The translations under genes were made by a program, and so were the position numbers. Source: Fragilaria crotonensis (taxonomy: Eukaryota; Bacillariophyta; Fragilariophyceae; Fragilariales; Fragilariaceae). From it: a stretch of DNA of 64,000 nucleotides. The notes below the pieces were generated by a model that worked only from the letters and a program-made list of their open reading frames with translations, searched no databases and was not told the origin of the DNA. The stretch is from contig JAKSYS010000230.1 in assembly GCA_022925895.1 (NCBI GenBank), positions 18,438 to 82,437 of the forward strand. Direction: 5' to 3'. Shown here piece after piece: positions 43,531 through 53,206 of this stretch; the stretch's first letter is position 1, and each line of letters starts with the position of its first letter.

Positions 43531-44160
43531 CACTTAGTGGAATGATGTTCAGTTCTTAGTTCTCTGCAAGCAATGGCAATCCCAGCAGTCAAACCTGTAG
43601 CTAGTATGACTGTGCATCACTCAGACTGGTGTTGAGCTATGAGGAGTGATGCATGATATACAGATCCAACTACTATCAATTGTCACCAGATGTCTCATGA
43701 ATAAGGTGAATTTGTTTCAAATGAATGCATTGAGAGGAGATGACTCACAAGTGTGTGCATGGTTGTCAATATGACCGGGATAAATATGAGAACAAGTGCT
43801 ACAATGGGGAAACACACAATTTCACGAAACTGGATTGTTTACCAACAGTTATAGAAACAACAAAAAAATGTTGATGAAATTTGTTAGATGGAGATCTTAA
43901 ACAACTTGATTGCAAAAAACATTGACCAATCTTCTTTAACCATGCAACCTATTATTGTTCCAAGGAGGCTGGCCAAGCTTGGAGTCCAACTATGTTTGTC
44001 AAAGAAGAATATGGGAAATGAACCTGGAGGTTACGGAATTCATGTTCGCCTTGTAACAAAATCATGTACAATCTACTGAGAGCATGAGTCAAAGTTCCGG
44101 AACCCCCTGTATCTACTATGCAAACGAGCTAACTAACCCTATCAGCGGTCTGAAGGATGG
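43531..44160. other. Unassigned DNA before the 44.2-kb GTAC island
   Basis: About 0.6 kb, no recognised gene or repeat. Confidence 0.4.
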
Positions 44161-44500
44161 ACACTGGACACTAAGTACATGTACAAGGTACAAGTGTACA
44201 AGTACTTGTGCTACCTCGTACAGTACCAGATTACCGGTACATGTCCTAGTGGTACTGCAGTACTGCTAGTAGCTCAATATGCATCATTCTATGATACCCT
44301 GGTATGCTACGGTACAAGTATCTCGTACTACAGTACCTTCTTTGTAACGAGTATGTGCATATGCATACAACTATTTACATGCAGCTCTATAGTACAGAAC
44401 TGTACGAGGTACTGGTACGTCGTACAGAAACTTCCACCAGAAACGATGTTGCTGTGGCTGCCAGCTGCCAGTACTGTAGTATACCGGTACAGTCTGCTAA
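44161..44500. promoter_or_regulatory. GTAC-rich island upstream of the 1659-residue protein gene
   Basis: I count about 20 GTAC tetramers between 44175 and 44490, against roughly 1.2 expected at random. Examples: gtacatgtacaaggtacaag, gtacaagtacttg, gtacgaggtactggtacgtc. It ends about 360 bp before the ATG. Confidence 0.5.
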
Positions 44501-44853
44501 AAGGGCTTGTTGAATCCGTCATCATCTTGATGTCGCGGCCATCTCTGTTTAATAAGTATCCATCCATGAGTAAACGAATTAGTTTTGGTAGTACATTACG
44601 CTTGATAACAACCGAGCGTTGGAATATGGACAGTTTGACCAACGGCGCACTTGTTTTTCGAACATGACTGAGCAGTGAGCACCTCTTCACCTCTTGCCTC
44701 CGTGGATTTCATGGAAACTACGTACAGTAGGACCACATGTGTAGCCCAACATCTCAGATCGAACGCGGGACGCGATAAATCTGGAAGAGGAGGGAAACAC
44801 CAAGTGGAGTTTGTGACTGAAGTAGAAGAGCCTCCCATCCCCCTCACCTTGCA

Positions 44854-47800
44854 ATGCGACTATCTCGCGGACAGCTAACGAAGCGGAAAAGCTCTGTGGC
44901 CGATAGATACCTTAAAGCAATCGATGATGCCGATAACTCGCCGTCCAATATGAACCCTTCGTTTCCGGACTCACCATGGCATAAAGAGGCTCACGTATCG
45001 TTGTCAGGGACAGCATCGCTGAGCGGTTCGTCGAGGACACCAACACCAGTTCGAGCCCAGTCGCGGGGAGCGTTGCATTCTAGGGCCATGGCAACGTCAC
45101 CCAGTTCACCGAAGGATCCTGCACAATCGAACCCGTCACGAATACGCTTGTTCCCAGCAACGATGCCCGTGATCGGGAACGAAGAGGACACCACTGATGG
45201 GAGCTCGCTCATGACTCCCCGAACGACAGAAACACGAAGTAGTGGGACGCAGCACAATAGTCCTGATCCCGGCTTTCACCCTGTAGCGATGCACGAATCG
45301 TCAGAATCTAGCCGTGGATGGAGAAAGAGACTTGAAGGGACTAGCAGAGGCACGAAAACCCCTCCCGCGCGGCATACGAACGACTCGAATTGGATCAAGA
45401 AAAAAGGTTCGCCGCGGCGTTTAGGAGCCAGTCCACGAAGACTACCACCACAATTGGCACCCAATTCCTTAAAGGAATCGACTCTTTGGGCACAAGAAAC
45501 AAAATCAGATCCTTCATCTGCTCCTACAGAGATTATGATGAATCTTTCTTCGTATAAACAATCAGACCAGAAATCTGACTTTGGCGGTGCGGCCACTGAA
45601 GTAGCAACTAACCGAGCTACTGATAGACTTAGAACACGCCAGGTCGGAATTCCGAAACAAAGCACTGGCGAAAGCGCAGTTGGACTGAATGCTCGCCTAA
45701 GTACGAGCGATGCAGTTGACGAGAGTATTGAATACGCCCTTCATCAACATATGACAGAAAGGCGCCGACAGGATGACACTGCACAACAGATGAAAAGTTC
45801 CCCCCTACCGAACCAATCGGACACGGAACATTACAATCAAACTCCGGTTGAGTTTAATTCTGGACGACTTCGTCGACACGTCCACAACTTTGCATATAAC
45901 GTTTTCGAAGCAAGCGACTCGTCATTCCAATCAAAAAGCCTTACTTCGTCTGTTGGGGTAGAGACTGGAGGGCGATCTGTTGATAGAACTCCAGTCGCGT
46001 TGAGAAGGGTGCTTGAGCTATCGCCGAAGGGAAATGGGGCATTTACCGAATCGTCATGGAGGAATCACAATAAAGAACAAGTGACAGACGGTGTAAGAAT
46101 CATGGATCTCCCCATGCCGAGAATGGCTCCAAATAGGAATAGCGTTATGGACCAATGCGATCTGGGTCCTTCCCCTGTTGAAAGCAAACGCGGGCATACT
46201 GCGAATCGGCAAGAATCTGGTATCGACAATCTGAGTCTTCAATCCAATGAGGAGTGTACGGGGAGATCGCTGGCAGGAAGTGCTTCAATAGAACACGTGA
46301 AATTTGACCAGGCCCTCTTTGTCCGCAACGCAGGTGACTTTCAATCGAATGGCCAAGAACAACCGATAGTGCCAGATTCACCTGGATCAAGTGGATGGAC
46401 TCCAGTAGTTCTGTCATTGACTGGGATCGATAAGGAAGATTTTCACGCCACCACGGTTCCGCCAGGCGAAAGGGCGCTCCAGCCACTGTTCTCTCCTGAC
46501 CGAGTGAACCAGCAAGTCGCGGATATGGTTGAGTTTGGGCCTCCAAAGATCAATAGGACGACAACGATTGATGACGTGATGACACATTCGAAGTTCAGCA
46601 ACCCCACCAAGGGTGTCAATGGCGTCGCTAACGATGTGACAACACTGAATAGATCGGCTGAATTTCCTATCGGCATTTCTCAAACCAGCCATTTCGCAAC
46701 GAACGAAAGCGTCGCTAAAGGAAATCCGCGCAGTTCCACGATGACGCCTATACATAATCTTTCGCACGATGTGGTTAGTGGAAGTAGAAATAGAAACCAT
46801 GTCGACGCAGAGGGAGAATCTCGGCCTAGAAATGTTTCATCGCTCGTGCAGAATCGAATAAAAGCGTTCGACAAGGTTGACCGGTTGCCTAAGAGTGTTC
46901 GGAAAATTGCCGCCGACGATGGCGCATCCGATGAGGCTTACGACCAGAGGGATGGCAACGCTTCTTCGACGGATTTCGTCGCTGAGGGTGCCCGCACCAC
47001 CGAGGCTCATCGTGAGGCAAATATTCCAAGTTCTGATAAGTACAGTATGAATGGCCCTGATTGGGGCGCCAGGGGCTCACTGGGGAAGGGCAACGCTCCT
47101 TCGACGGATTTTGTCGCTTCATGTACGCTTTCCGGTGATACTAATCGTGAGCCAACAAATTCCAGTTCTGATAAGCGCAGAGTGATGGGCCCCAAATCGG
47201 TTGATAGCTCAGGTCTAAATGGTAGGCAGATGACTAGTGCAGCGATGACCAACTTGCGGAAGAATGTTGTTGGCGATGTTGCGCCTCTATCGGCGTCGCG
47301 GGGCAATTCGAATAATCCGATTTTGCAAGGTTCAGACTTGATTCCTGTTGAGGATATTGCGTCTGGAGAAAGTTCGAAGGTTAACGCTCGAGGCGTCGTT
47401 GTGAGCAAGATAGGAAGAAAGAGTGTTCCCAATGGCATTGTAGGAAGTGGAATGGGGGAAAGTGCTGTCGCTCGACAGATCGCTACCGAGCGAACTTCAA
47501 CACCGAGTGCGACCATGTCTTACTCCGCAATTGTCACACCATCTCCAAATACCCAACGTTCAAAGGACCAAAAGCCTTTGGACCGTCAGAAGGTAAATGG
47601 CTTTACAGTTGCGTCGATGCCAACTCATCTGCAAGAAAATGGCTCCACTTCGAGAAAGGTAGCGCATAGTTCCGCGTCTCAAGTGCCGAGGAACCAAAAC
47701 GAACATTCCCAACATGCCGTCGGCAGCGTGTCAATGATAAGGAGTATGTTTGAATCTCAATTTGATACTACTGCGGGTCCAGATGACGACGAGACAACTA

Positions 47801-49833
47801 CGGAAAGCTTGGATGTCAAAAGCATCCGTTCTCTTTTCGAAGAGGCTCAAGCGAAACCACTGCAACAGGACGAAGAAGGCACTGTGACAAAGATTCGATC
47901 AATCTTCGAACGAAGTCCACCTCAACCTCTAAATGGAAGAACGCAGATGGCTGTGAGAAATCTGGAAACTAACAGTCAGAAGCAAAACAATACGGTTCGA
48001 AAGTTCGGTAACGAAGCGGCAGGGACACTCACCCATCGACGTTCACCAGGTTCGAACGCCCGGGATAGGGCGATTTCGGTTTCCAGAGGTGTTGTGGCGT
48101 CAGAAGAAGCTGAAATCTCTAACTACAAGTCAGTGTCTAACCCACCGCAAGCCGCCACTCAACCATCGATTGCAGAGAGAATCCAGGCAATGAAATTGGA
48201 GCGAAATCAACCCCGAGGAAGCTCTGCCAAGTCCCAGGCAGAGGGTCCTAAATTACCACTGTCGACGGATCGTTCCAGAGGATCTGCGAGCGATGGGTAT
48301 AAGAGCTCCTCAAGGAATGCTGCAGATTCCATGGCTTCTTCTCGCCGAGCCCAGCAGAAACAACTTTCTAAAGGTGTATCTCCGTCACGTCTGGATAGCG
48401 TCGAAGACGTTGCTGTAGCCATACAAAAGGACCACTCTACACCTCAAAACACGCATATGCAGCAAGCCGAATCTCCATTAAAATCACAAGAGGCGAAGAT
48501 AGATACGAACCACGAAAGTAATCCGCCAATCCACTCAATCGCCCCGTCGGTCGGTGAGCGGAGGCTGACTGGTAAAAAAAAATTGTCTTCCGGTCCTGCC
48601 AACCGTGACGCAGCTGGTCGTGACAGCCAGGGATACAGCTCAACCTTACAGGGTGTGGTTGTAAGGAAACCAATAAAATCAGAGGCGAAGAGCCTTGTTT
48701 ACGAGAACCGCACAGACAGCGAAGGGTATGATGATGGTGTAACGCTCGATCTATCTATTGCCGATGTATCTTGCCTGACAAATCCGACATGCCTGCGCAG
48801 CAAAGAGGATGCCAGCCTGGATGGTGGATCCAGTCGGTTGTCGAAAGATCGCGAAGTGGCTGATGGACGGGGTCCATCAGAAGCGTCATCAAGCCAGACG
48901 TCAGAAGCTGCTGCACCTCTCCTTGCATTGACAATGAGAGCGAAGTTTACCAACTCCTCTGACGATTTCGGACACTTCTCGCAACGAAGTTTTGCTGATC
49001 GATTATCATCTAGTCCACAGTCCAAGTGGATTCCACTGACTTCGCCTATCGAGGAGAATCTAGTAGAGGCGGTAGAACACACGGGGGACTCGTCGGACCC
49101 CGCGTGGGACTTGCGCAACATTAAAGCACGCTTTGCAGAAAGGCAGGCGAAGAAGGCAAACAAGACGCGCGTGGAAGAGGCAGGTGGAGCAGATCTATGG
49201 GAACCATTCGAACCTTTTCATTTCCCTGAAACTCCTGTAGCATTCGATTCGAGGCAGGATAAGATTGGACTAAGAGAGGATTACGGTCAAGGCGGCGCCA
49301 TCACAGCCGACGAACTCAATCTCGGGAAGGATAATGTGGTCGCAGGAACCCCTGATTTGGATATCGGTGCTTTCCAGCGACCGCGCTCTCAACAAAATCA
49401 AGCAACGAACGTTCACCGTGGACCAGTGGACCCACCTCCTATGGGGTCGTCGACGCCGAAGCGTTCAATTCAGTTTACGAAACAGCCACAGGCAGCGATT
49501 CCAACTACACAGGTAACTCTCAACCCGCAGCCTTTCCACCTCGAGCCGTACTCGCAACACAACGCGTTAATGTCGAAACTCTTGTCTCTTCGAGAGGCTC
49601 GAATTCGTCGGAACACTGCATTTGGAAGGAAAGAATCAAACTTCGGGACATCTCCACCCACGCAGCGAAAGACTGCAGCCTCGATTGCGTTGCAAAAACA
49701 AAATGTTGTCACCCCGCAGTATCTGACAGTACGCTCTGGAACCAGACCCGACGAAGAAGAACAGTCAGCATCTACGATATCTTCAACTCGTTTTGGAGGA
49801 CGTAAGTTCGTTGATTGCCTCGATGTCGACTAG
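44854..49833 (+). CDS. Large disordered protein with three IRSxFE motifs, function unknown
   Basis: One uninterrupted 1659-residue frame from an ATG at 44854. It is rich in Ser, Thr, Asn, Arg, Gly and Gln, has no membrane segment or signal peptide, and matches no domain I know. Three short motifs stand out: MIRSMFE (961-967), SIRSLFE (990-996) and KIRSIFE (1013-1019). The last two are each followed by an [AP]xPL ending, and the spacing is 29 and 23 residues. Other helix-like islands are SLVQNRIKAFDKVDRLP, SIAERIQAMKLER and LRNIKARFAERQAKK. A two-copy ~45-residue repeat (GNASSTDFVAEG / GNAPSTDFVASC) lies at about 703-790. Such proteins are often cytoskeletal or signalling scaffolds; that is inference. 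Convergent with LeuB, 109 bp apart. Confidence 0.8.
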   Translation: MRLSRGQLTKRKSSVADRYLKAIDDADNSPSNMNPSFPDSPWHKEAHVSLSGTASLSGSSRTPTPVRAQSRGALHSRAMATSPSSPKDPAQSNPSRIRLFPATMPVIGNEEDTTDGSSLMTPRTTETRSSGTQHNSPDPGFHPVAMHESSESSRGWRKRLEGTSRGTKTPPARHTNDSNWIKKKGSPRRLGASPRRLPPQLAPNSLKESTLWAQETKSDPSSAPTEIMMNLSSYKQSDQKSDFGGAATEVATNRATDRLRTRQVGIPKQSTGESAVGLNARLSTSDAVDESIEYALHQHMTERRRQDDTAQQMKSSPLPNQSDTEHYNQTPVEFNSGRLRRHVHNFAYNVFEASDSSFQSKSLTSSVGVETGGRSVDRTPVALRRVLELSPKGNGAFTESSWRNHNKEQVTDGVRIMDLPMPRMAPNRNSVMDQCDLGPSPVESKRGHTANRQESGIDNLSLQSNEECTGRSLAGSASIEHVKFDQALFVRNAGDFQSNGQEQPIVPDSPGSSGWTPVVLSLTGIDKEDFHATTVPPGERALQPLFSPDRVNQQVADMVEFGPPKINRTTTIDDVMTHSKFSNPTKGVNGVANDVTTLNRSAEFPIGISQTSHFATNESVAKGNPRSSTMTPIHNLSHDVVSGSRNRNHVDAEGESRPRNVSSLVQNRIKAFDKVDRLPKSVRKIAADDGASDEAYDQRDGNASSTDFVAEGARTTEAHREANIPSSDKYSMNGPDWGARGSLGKGNAPSTDFVASCTLSGDTNREPTNSSSDKRRVMGPKSVDSSGLNGRQMTSAAMTNLRKNVVGDVAPLSASRGNSNNPILQGSDLIPVEDIASGESSKVNARGVVVSKIGRKSVPNGIVGSGMGESAVARQIATERTSTPSATMSYSAIVTPSPNTQRSKDQKPLDRQKVNGFTVASMPTHLQENGSTSRKVAHSSASQVPRNQNEHSQHAVGSVSMIRSMFESQFDTTAGPDDDETTTESLDVKSIRSLFEEAQAKPLQQDEEGTVTKIRSIFERSPPQPLNGRTQMAVRNLETNSQKQNNTVRKFGNEAAGTLTHRRSPGSNARDRAISVSRGVVASEEAEISNYKSVSNPPQAATQPSIAERIQAMKLERNQPRGSSAKSQAEGPKLPLSTDRSRGSASDGYKSSSRNAADSMASSRRAQQKQLSKGVSPSRLDSVEDVAVAIQKDHSTPQNTHMQQAESPLKSQEAKIDTNHESNPPIHSIAPSVGERRLTGKKKLSSGPANRDAAGRDSQGYSSTLQGVVVRKPIKSEAKSLVYENRTDSEGYDDGVTLDLSIADVSCLTNPTCLRSKEDASLDGGSSRLSKDREVADGRGPSEASSSQTSEAAAPLLALTMRAKFTNSSDDFGHFSQRSFADRLSSSPQSKWIPLTSPIEENLVEAVEHTGDSSDPAWDLRNIKARFAERQAKKANKTRVEEAGGADLWEPFEPFHFPETPVAFDSRQDKIGLREDYGQGGAITADELNLGKDNVVAGTPDLDIGAFQRPRSQQNQATNVHRGPVDPPPMGSSTPKRSIQFTKQPQAAIPTTQVTLNPQPFHLEPYSQHNALMSKLLSLREARIRRNTAFGRKESNFGTSPPTQRKTAASIALQKQNVVTPQYLTVRSGTRPDEEEQSASTISSTRFGGRKFVDCLDVD
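46960..47220 (+). repeat. Internal two-copy coding repeat
   Basis: ggcaacgcttcttcgacgga and ggcaacgctccttcgacgga begin two in-frame copies of about 135 bp within the 1659-residue gene (GNA[SP]STDFVA ... REx(N)xxSSDK). Similarity fades toward the end of each copy. Confidence 0.7.
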
Positions 49834-49942
49834 AAGGCATTAAAATGAAATATCTTTGTCGTGATAATATAGGCGACTCAGGGTTATTTTCCAATCTTAC
49901 CACTCGATATTCATCGTTAAGTTGGCTATGAATATGAAAAAC

Positions 49943-51357
49943 TCAGACAGCGACCGCGGCTGGAATTTCAATAACAGCGACAAGGTCGGCAACTATCTGT
50001 CCGATTTCCTGGCACCCCACGAGTTTGCAGCCATCGCCTTCTTGCTTGATATCAGCAGTGCGTACGTTAGCATCCAGCGCAGCTTCTACGGCCTTCTCGA
50101 GTAGAAGGCCTTCTTCTGCACGGTCCAAGTCATACGTGAGCATCATCGCCGCCGATAAAATCATTGCCAACGGATTAGCTTTGTCTTGTCCGGCAATGTC
50201 AGGTGCAGATCCATGGCACGGTTCAAAAACTCCTGGGCCAGAGTTTCCAATACTGGCAGAGGGGAGCATACCGAGAGATCCCACCAACATGGACGCTTCA
50301 TCACTAAGGATATCGCCGAAAATATTTCCGCAGACAATGGTGTCGAATTGCTTTGGCCAGCGAATGAGCTGCATTGCTGCGTTGTCAACGTACATATGAC
50401 TGAGTTCAACCTCAGGGAAATCCTTTGTGATAACACTCGTGACAACGTCACGCCAAAGTTGAGAGACGTCCAAAACATTTGCCTTATCAACGCTGCATAG
50501 CTTTCCCGTTCGTTTGATGGCAACGTCACCTAAGTGCAGCCGCAGAGGGTTAGAGAAAGCGCAAAAAGTGCACAACAAGGCAGTAGCGGGTTTAGATCGA
50601 CGCACCAGCAACTCGCGCGATCCGATCAATCTCAGATTCTCTGTAGATCATGTTATTGTACCCAACTCTTTCACCATCGACAATATCGATACCCTTCGGA
50701 GTTCCGAAGTAGACGTCCCCTGTGAGTTCTCTGACCACCATGACGTCAACACCTTCCACGACCTCTCTCTTCAAGGTTGAGGCATCAAGGAGCTGAGGGA
50801 TAACCTTTGCAGGACGCAAATTCGCGAACAAGCCCATTTGTTTGCGCATTTTCAACAAACCAGACTCCGGACGAAGTTCTCTGGGATTGCTGTCCCACTA
50901 CACAAAGGAAAGGCCACGATTGTGAATGACAGTGATACGATGGTCGATCTCGTTTCGGATAAAACAAGCAATGGTAAAGACTTACCTTGTAGCCGCCAAT
51001 GCAAGCAAGAAGCACAGAATCACTTGCCAGGCACTGCTGAAGTGTCTCCTCAGGGAAAGGGTCGTTTACGGCATCGATGGCAGCTCCACCGATCAAGGCC
51101 TCTTTCAAATTAAGTTCAAAGCCACTTCTCTTGCACAGAGCCTGGAGAACGACCTTGGTGGCTTCCGTGATCTCAGGTCCGATTCCATCACCCGGGAGAA
51201 GAGTAATCGAATACGACTCCTTCTTGGAAACCGCCATGTTTTTCGTTTGAGACGACCTTGAAAACGAGGAACGACGTGGGCAGGAAACTGAAACGAAGGC
51301 GTTTGCAAACCCATTGCCGAGGGTAAGGGCAGCGACTACACCGATAGTGAATTTCAT
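49943..51357 (-). CDS. leuB: 3-isopropylmalate dehydrogenase, plastid-targeted
   Basis: Three exons: 51357-50986, 50897-50606 and 50529-49943; introns of 88 nt (phase 0) and 76 nt (phase 1), GT-AG. Product 416 residues. The enzyme oxidatively decarboxylates 3-isopropylmalate to 2-oxoisocaproate in leucine synthesis with NAD+. Seen: [13 protein letters not shown]; the first junction [47 protein letters not shown]; the second junction [39 protein letters not shown] (catalytic Lys and Asp blocks); [22 protein letters not shown]. Residues 1-20 are a hydrophobic signal peptide ending ANA, with Phe21 at +1, the usual diatom plastid bipartite signal, followed by a Ser/Arg-rich transit stretch to about residue 40. 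A GTAC-rich region lies upstream. Confidence 0.95.
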
Positions 51358-52141
51358 GGTTCTGAAGTACTCTGGTAAGTGTGAAGGAGCACTCGGTGCC
51401 TACGGTAGTTCACCGACTCAGTGTGGCCGCAAATCACTTCAGTGAATTGAAGTGAAATGAGTGGCGTGACACCTCGTCATGCAGATTTTCTTCCAGCGGA
51501 CCAGGGATAGGGAACACTTGGCGTTACCTGGTACACTCCGGATGTAGTGGACCACATGTGTGCATCTATACATAGCAGAGACGCGTTGGTATTTAGTATG
51601 TAGTAGTATGATAATTGCATCATCTACTGTAGTACTGAAAAGTACATCGTACTGGTACGAAATGAGCTCTGAGTACTACAGTAGGCTAAAGCAGGTACCG
51701 GAGTACAAGTACTCCGGAAGCAGTCTGTAGGTACGTTGTCCCTGGTCCCTGGTACTCCGAGGACGAGTCGTCTGTAGGTCTAGAGTCTGGAGTCCGGAGG
51801 CGTATGGCATGGCAGGCATGAATCCAAAATCCGACCGATGGCGAAGTGACACGTGAAAGGTAGTACAACTTCCAGGTAGTAGCACTGAGGTACCGTGTAC
51901 TCGGGGTACCAAATACACAGTACATTTTATGGAATATGGGATATGAATATGGGATTTGGGATATGGGATATGGCAGAATTGAATGGATCCTCTCTACTCT
52001 ACTACTTGTCGCTAGTAGAGTACAAGGTTGTATGTCATACTTGAAGTAATAGTGAGTTGCATCCTACTACTACTAGCTAGTAGTACCGACTAGTAGTACC
52101 GTGACTCCAATTTCATTATGAAAAGTATGACATACATATGT
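51358..52141. promoter_or_regulatory. LeuB upstream region with a GTAC-rich island
   Basis: The first ~230 bp next to the ATG is plain. About 21 GTAC tetramers fall between 51631 and 52174 (about 2 expected at random), with ctagtagtaccg stutters near 52065-52100 and an atatggga microsatellite near 51930-51972. Confidence 0.45.
51930..51972. repeat. (GGATATG)n-type microsatellite
   Basis: ggaatatgggatatgaatatgggatttgggatatgggatatgg: six or seven imperfect 7-8-bp units. Confidence 0.85.
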
Positions 52142-52753
52142 CTACCGGTACCTGGTACGTATACCAGGTACCAGGTAGTCTCGGACTATGATAGATTCTG
52201 CGTGCGAGCGCGGAGTGGAGGCCAGACCATGGTTAAATCGGGCGCACGGCAGACCGGGGTCGCAGGCAGGTGGTGACGTCACGGTGACGGTATCGGTCGC
52301 TACAGTACGAACGTTGGCCGGTGCTACGGTTTCAGGACTACTGGATGCTACGCTAGCGGCAGAGGAAGCGGGAGTGCTAGTAGCAAACGCGACGGTATAC
52401 GCGTGGGAGTCTACTGGACGGGTATACTGAGCTACGGTATGACTAGGCGTAACTACAGTACATGTAGACGTAGACACAGTGCTAGTAGGCGAAGCAACTG
52501 TGCTAGTAACTGTAGGTACGATGCAAGTAGATGGTGCCACGTTGCGCGTAGGTGACACTACAGTATGTGGACGTGGGTGGAGTCCTACGGTGACGTCGGT
52601 AGCCAAGTGGGTACTAGTACACTGGCTATCGCTACAGGGGGACTGAATCGTGACGACGGCGGGTAAAAAGTCGTCATGGTCAGTTACGCTGCTACGAAAA
52701 TTGTACATTGTTAAAATCGGGGGCCGGCTAAATATATTTACAGTGGTAGACAA
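52142..52753 (-). CDS. Doubtful 203-residue Thr/Ser/Val-rich ORF
   Basis: The frame has an ATG and a mucin-like middle (STVASPTSTVSTSTCTVVTP and similar, about residues 70-160). No signal peptide or domain is seen. The DNA is built of gtagta/ctagta/acgg stutters like the adjacent GTAC-rich island, so the low-complexity protein may simply reflect the repeat. It lies between LeuB and the 3' end of the minus-strand copia element. Confidence 0.2.
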   Translation of the reverse strand: MSTTVNIFSRPPILTMYNFRSSVTDHDDFLPAVVTIQSPCSDSQCTSTHLATDVTVGLHPRPHTVVSPTRNVAPSTCIVPTVTSTVASPTSTVSTSTCTVVTPSHTVAQYTRPVDSHAYTVAFATSTPASSAASVASSSPETVAPANVRTVATDTVTVTSPPACDPGLPCARFNHGLASTPRSHAESIIVRDYLVPGIRTRYR

Positions 52754-53091
52754 ATTTGTGAGAAATTGTTGATCATCAAATGATGATCAACTTCTTTTGA
52801 TGAGTGTTCTCCAGGAACACTCAGGATCACAAAAGAAACGACGTACGTCTGAAGAGTGTACGTCTGAGAATGTGTACGTCTGAAGAGAGCGTGCGAGGCC
52901 GAGCGTTGGGCGAGAAAATGGTCGTTTATGCAATGAACGACATGAATTTGATCGTTGCAATTTTGGAGTGGGATATGATTCCCGTACGACAGTAACGATA
53001 CGACGTATACTGTTTACTAGCCTAATGTGAAGTGTCCTACTGGATAATGTAGATAGTAAAAATACGTAGGAGCGGTACTAAAAGTCTGTCA
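52754..53091 (-). repeat. Probable 3' LTR region of the minus-strand copia element
   Basis: Read on the minus strand, the purine tract CAAGAGGGG (53092-53100) is followed by TGACAGACTTTTAG, a plausible polypurine tract and LTR start. The LTR end is not fixed, because no matching 5' LTR was found near 59 kb. The region includes three acgtacgtctgaagag-type repeats (52840-52895) and a perfect palindrome, tgatcatcaaatgatgatca, near 52771-52790. Confidence 0.35.
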
Positions 53092-53206
53092 CCCCTCTTG
53101 AATCAGATCTCCGTAGAAATTGGTGATGGAGAAAGTAGGTGATCAGGGAGTGTGCAAAAGATTTTGTTGAGGTGAGGATCAATCTTGGATGATGTCTGAG
53201 TCTTGG

